Below, in pieces: positions 5,628 through 6,002 of a stretch of DNA of 6,002 nucleotides (positions within the stretch are counted from its first letter, which is position 1; every line of letters starts with the position of its first letter). Under the pieces are notes generated by a model that saw nothing but the letters and a program-made list of their open reading frames with translations, was not told the origin of the DNA and did no database searches. Source of the stretch: an uncultured Lachnospiraceae bacterium (GTDB taxonomy: Bacteria; Bacillota; Clostridia; Lachnospirales; Lachnospiraceae); NCBI GenBank assembly GCA_947631755.1, contig CANRMO010000151.1, positions 1 through 6,002 of the forward strand, written 5' to 3'. The position numbers and the translations under genes were made by a program.

Positions 5628-5656
5628 TTGTATATACAATCAAAATGAGTTAGAAT
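5628..5656 (+). promoter_or_regulatory. pyrB promoter
   Basis: TTGTAT (5628-5633), a 17-bp spacer and TAGAAT (5651-5656, 5/6 match to TATAAT) form a good SigA-type promoter. The start would be near 5663, giving a short leader of about 40 nt before the ATG at 5703. The leader is too short for a PyrR-type anti-terminator/terminator pair, and none is seen. The -35 is half of a perfect palindrome TTGTATATACAA (5628-5639), a possible operator. Confidence 0.65.
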
Positions 5657-5702
5657 AAGAACAATGAATCATTCAATGGCCTGGCCACAGATGGAGGTAC
5701 CT

Positions 5703-6002
5703 ATGAGACATTTGATGAATGCTTTGGATCTTTCTACTGACGAAATAGGAAATCTGATTGATCTGGCGGAAAAGATCATGGCAGATCCCGACAAATATGC
5801 GGACGTCTGTAAAAGGAAAAAATTGGCCACGTGTTTTTATGAACCAAGTACCCGGACGCGGCTGAGTTTTGAGGCGGCAATGCTCAATCTCGGCGGCCAG
5901 GTTCTTGGTTTTTCTTCTGCCGATTCCAGTTCCGCGGCAAAAGGTGAGAGCGTGGCAGACACAATCCGGGTCATTTCCGGCTATGCAGATATCTGCGCTT
6001 TG
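5703..6002 (+). CDS. pyrB: Aspartate carbamoyltransferase catalytic subunit, N-terminal part
   Basis: The first 100 codons of pyrB are present; the gene runs off the right edge. The enzyme condenses carbamoyl phosphate and L-aspartate to N-carbamoyl-aspartate, the committed step of pyrimidine synthesis, in the cytoplasm as a catalytic trimer. The carbamoyl-phosphate-binding domain is clear: FYEPSTRTRLSFEAAMLNLG (45-64) with the signature STRTR (49-53), and the mobile loop SSSAAKGES (75-83) with the Ser and Lys (K80) that reach into the neighbouring subunit's active site. A GGAGG site (5693-5697) lies 5 nt before the ATG. It is the only plus-strand gene and a conserved housekeeping locus. It marks the chromosomal edge next to the recombinase/polysaccharide region. 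Confidence 0.96.
   Translation, partial: MRHLMNALDLSTDEIGNLIDLAEKIMADPDKYADVCKRKKLATCFYEPSTRTRLSFEAAMLNLGGQVLGFSSADSSSAAKGESVADTIRVISGYADICAL

Noticed and set aside
5441..5702. PyrR-binding leader or riboswitch upstream of pyrB
   Set aside because: The predicted leader is only about 40 nt and shows no terminator/anti-terminator pair or PyrR-loop-like sequence.
1..6002. CRISPR array, tRNA, rRNA or insertion sequence
   Set aside because: No regularly spaced repeats, no cloverleaf or rRNA stretch, and no transposase or terminal repeats were seen.

Overview
The window looks like a low-to-mid GC Firmicutes chromosome, most likely a gut Lachnospiraceae (Clostridia). The reasons are strong GGAGG-type ribosome binding sites, TTG/TATAAT-like promoters, the style of the pyrB protein, and a rhamnosyltransferase-type surface polysaccharide operon. 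The taxonomy is inferred from sequence character only.

Layout, right to left. The right edge (5703-6002, + strand) holds the first 100 codons of pyrB (aspartate carbamoyltransferase), a housekeeping gene. Divergent from it, everything else is on the minus strand: a complete, catalytically intact tyrosine recombinase (4583-5440); an AT-rich 325-bp non-coding gap (4258-4582); a second recombinase-like gene that stops before the catalytic His, His and Tyr (3499-4257); then exopolysaccharide/capsule genes: a WchF/RgpA-like GT4 glycosyltransferase (2318-3502), an RgpB-like GT2 glycosyltransferase (1374-2321), a Wzy-like membrane polymerase (122-1360), and the N-terminus of a CDP-glycerol glycerophosphotransferase-like protein (1-125). 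From the truncated recombinase leftwards the genes overlap by ATGA (three junctions) or are 13 bp apart (one junction), so they almost certainly form one operon.

How it may work. The glycosyltransferases would build a probably rhamnose-containing repeat unit on a lipid carrier. Wzy would polymerise it outside the membrane, and the last enzyme would add glycerol-phosphate. No priming sugar transferase, flippase or chain-length regulator lies in the window, so the operon must continue leftwards or be completed elsewhere.

The most interesting part is the gap between the two recombinase genes. It is bounded by an imperfect inverted repeat (4284-4300 and 4563-4579; 15 of 17 positions match, with an 11-bp perfect core). 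The repeat encloses 262 bp containing a promoter-like element that points AWAY from the polysaccharide operon. Inverting the segment would put that promoter about 60 nt upstream of the start codon of the first operon gene. With an intact recombinase next door, the simplest reading is a phase-variable ON/OFF promoter switch for a surface polysaccharide, seen here in a possible OFF orientation. This is a hypothesis from sequence layout. The repeat is AT-rich and the promoter match is moderate, and a weaker minus-strand promoter candidate may also exist.
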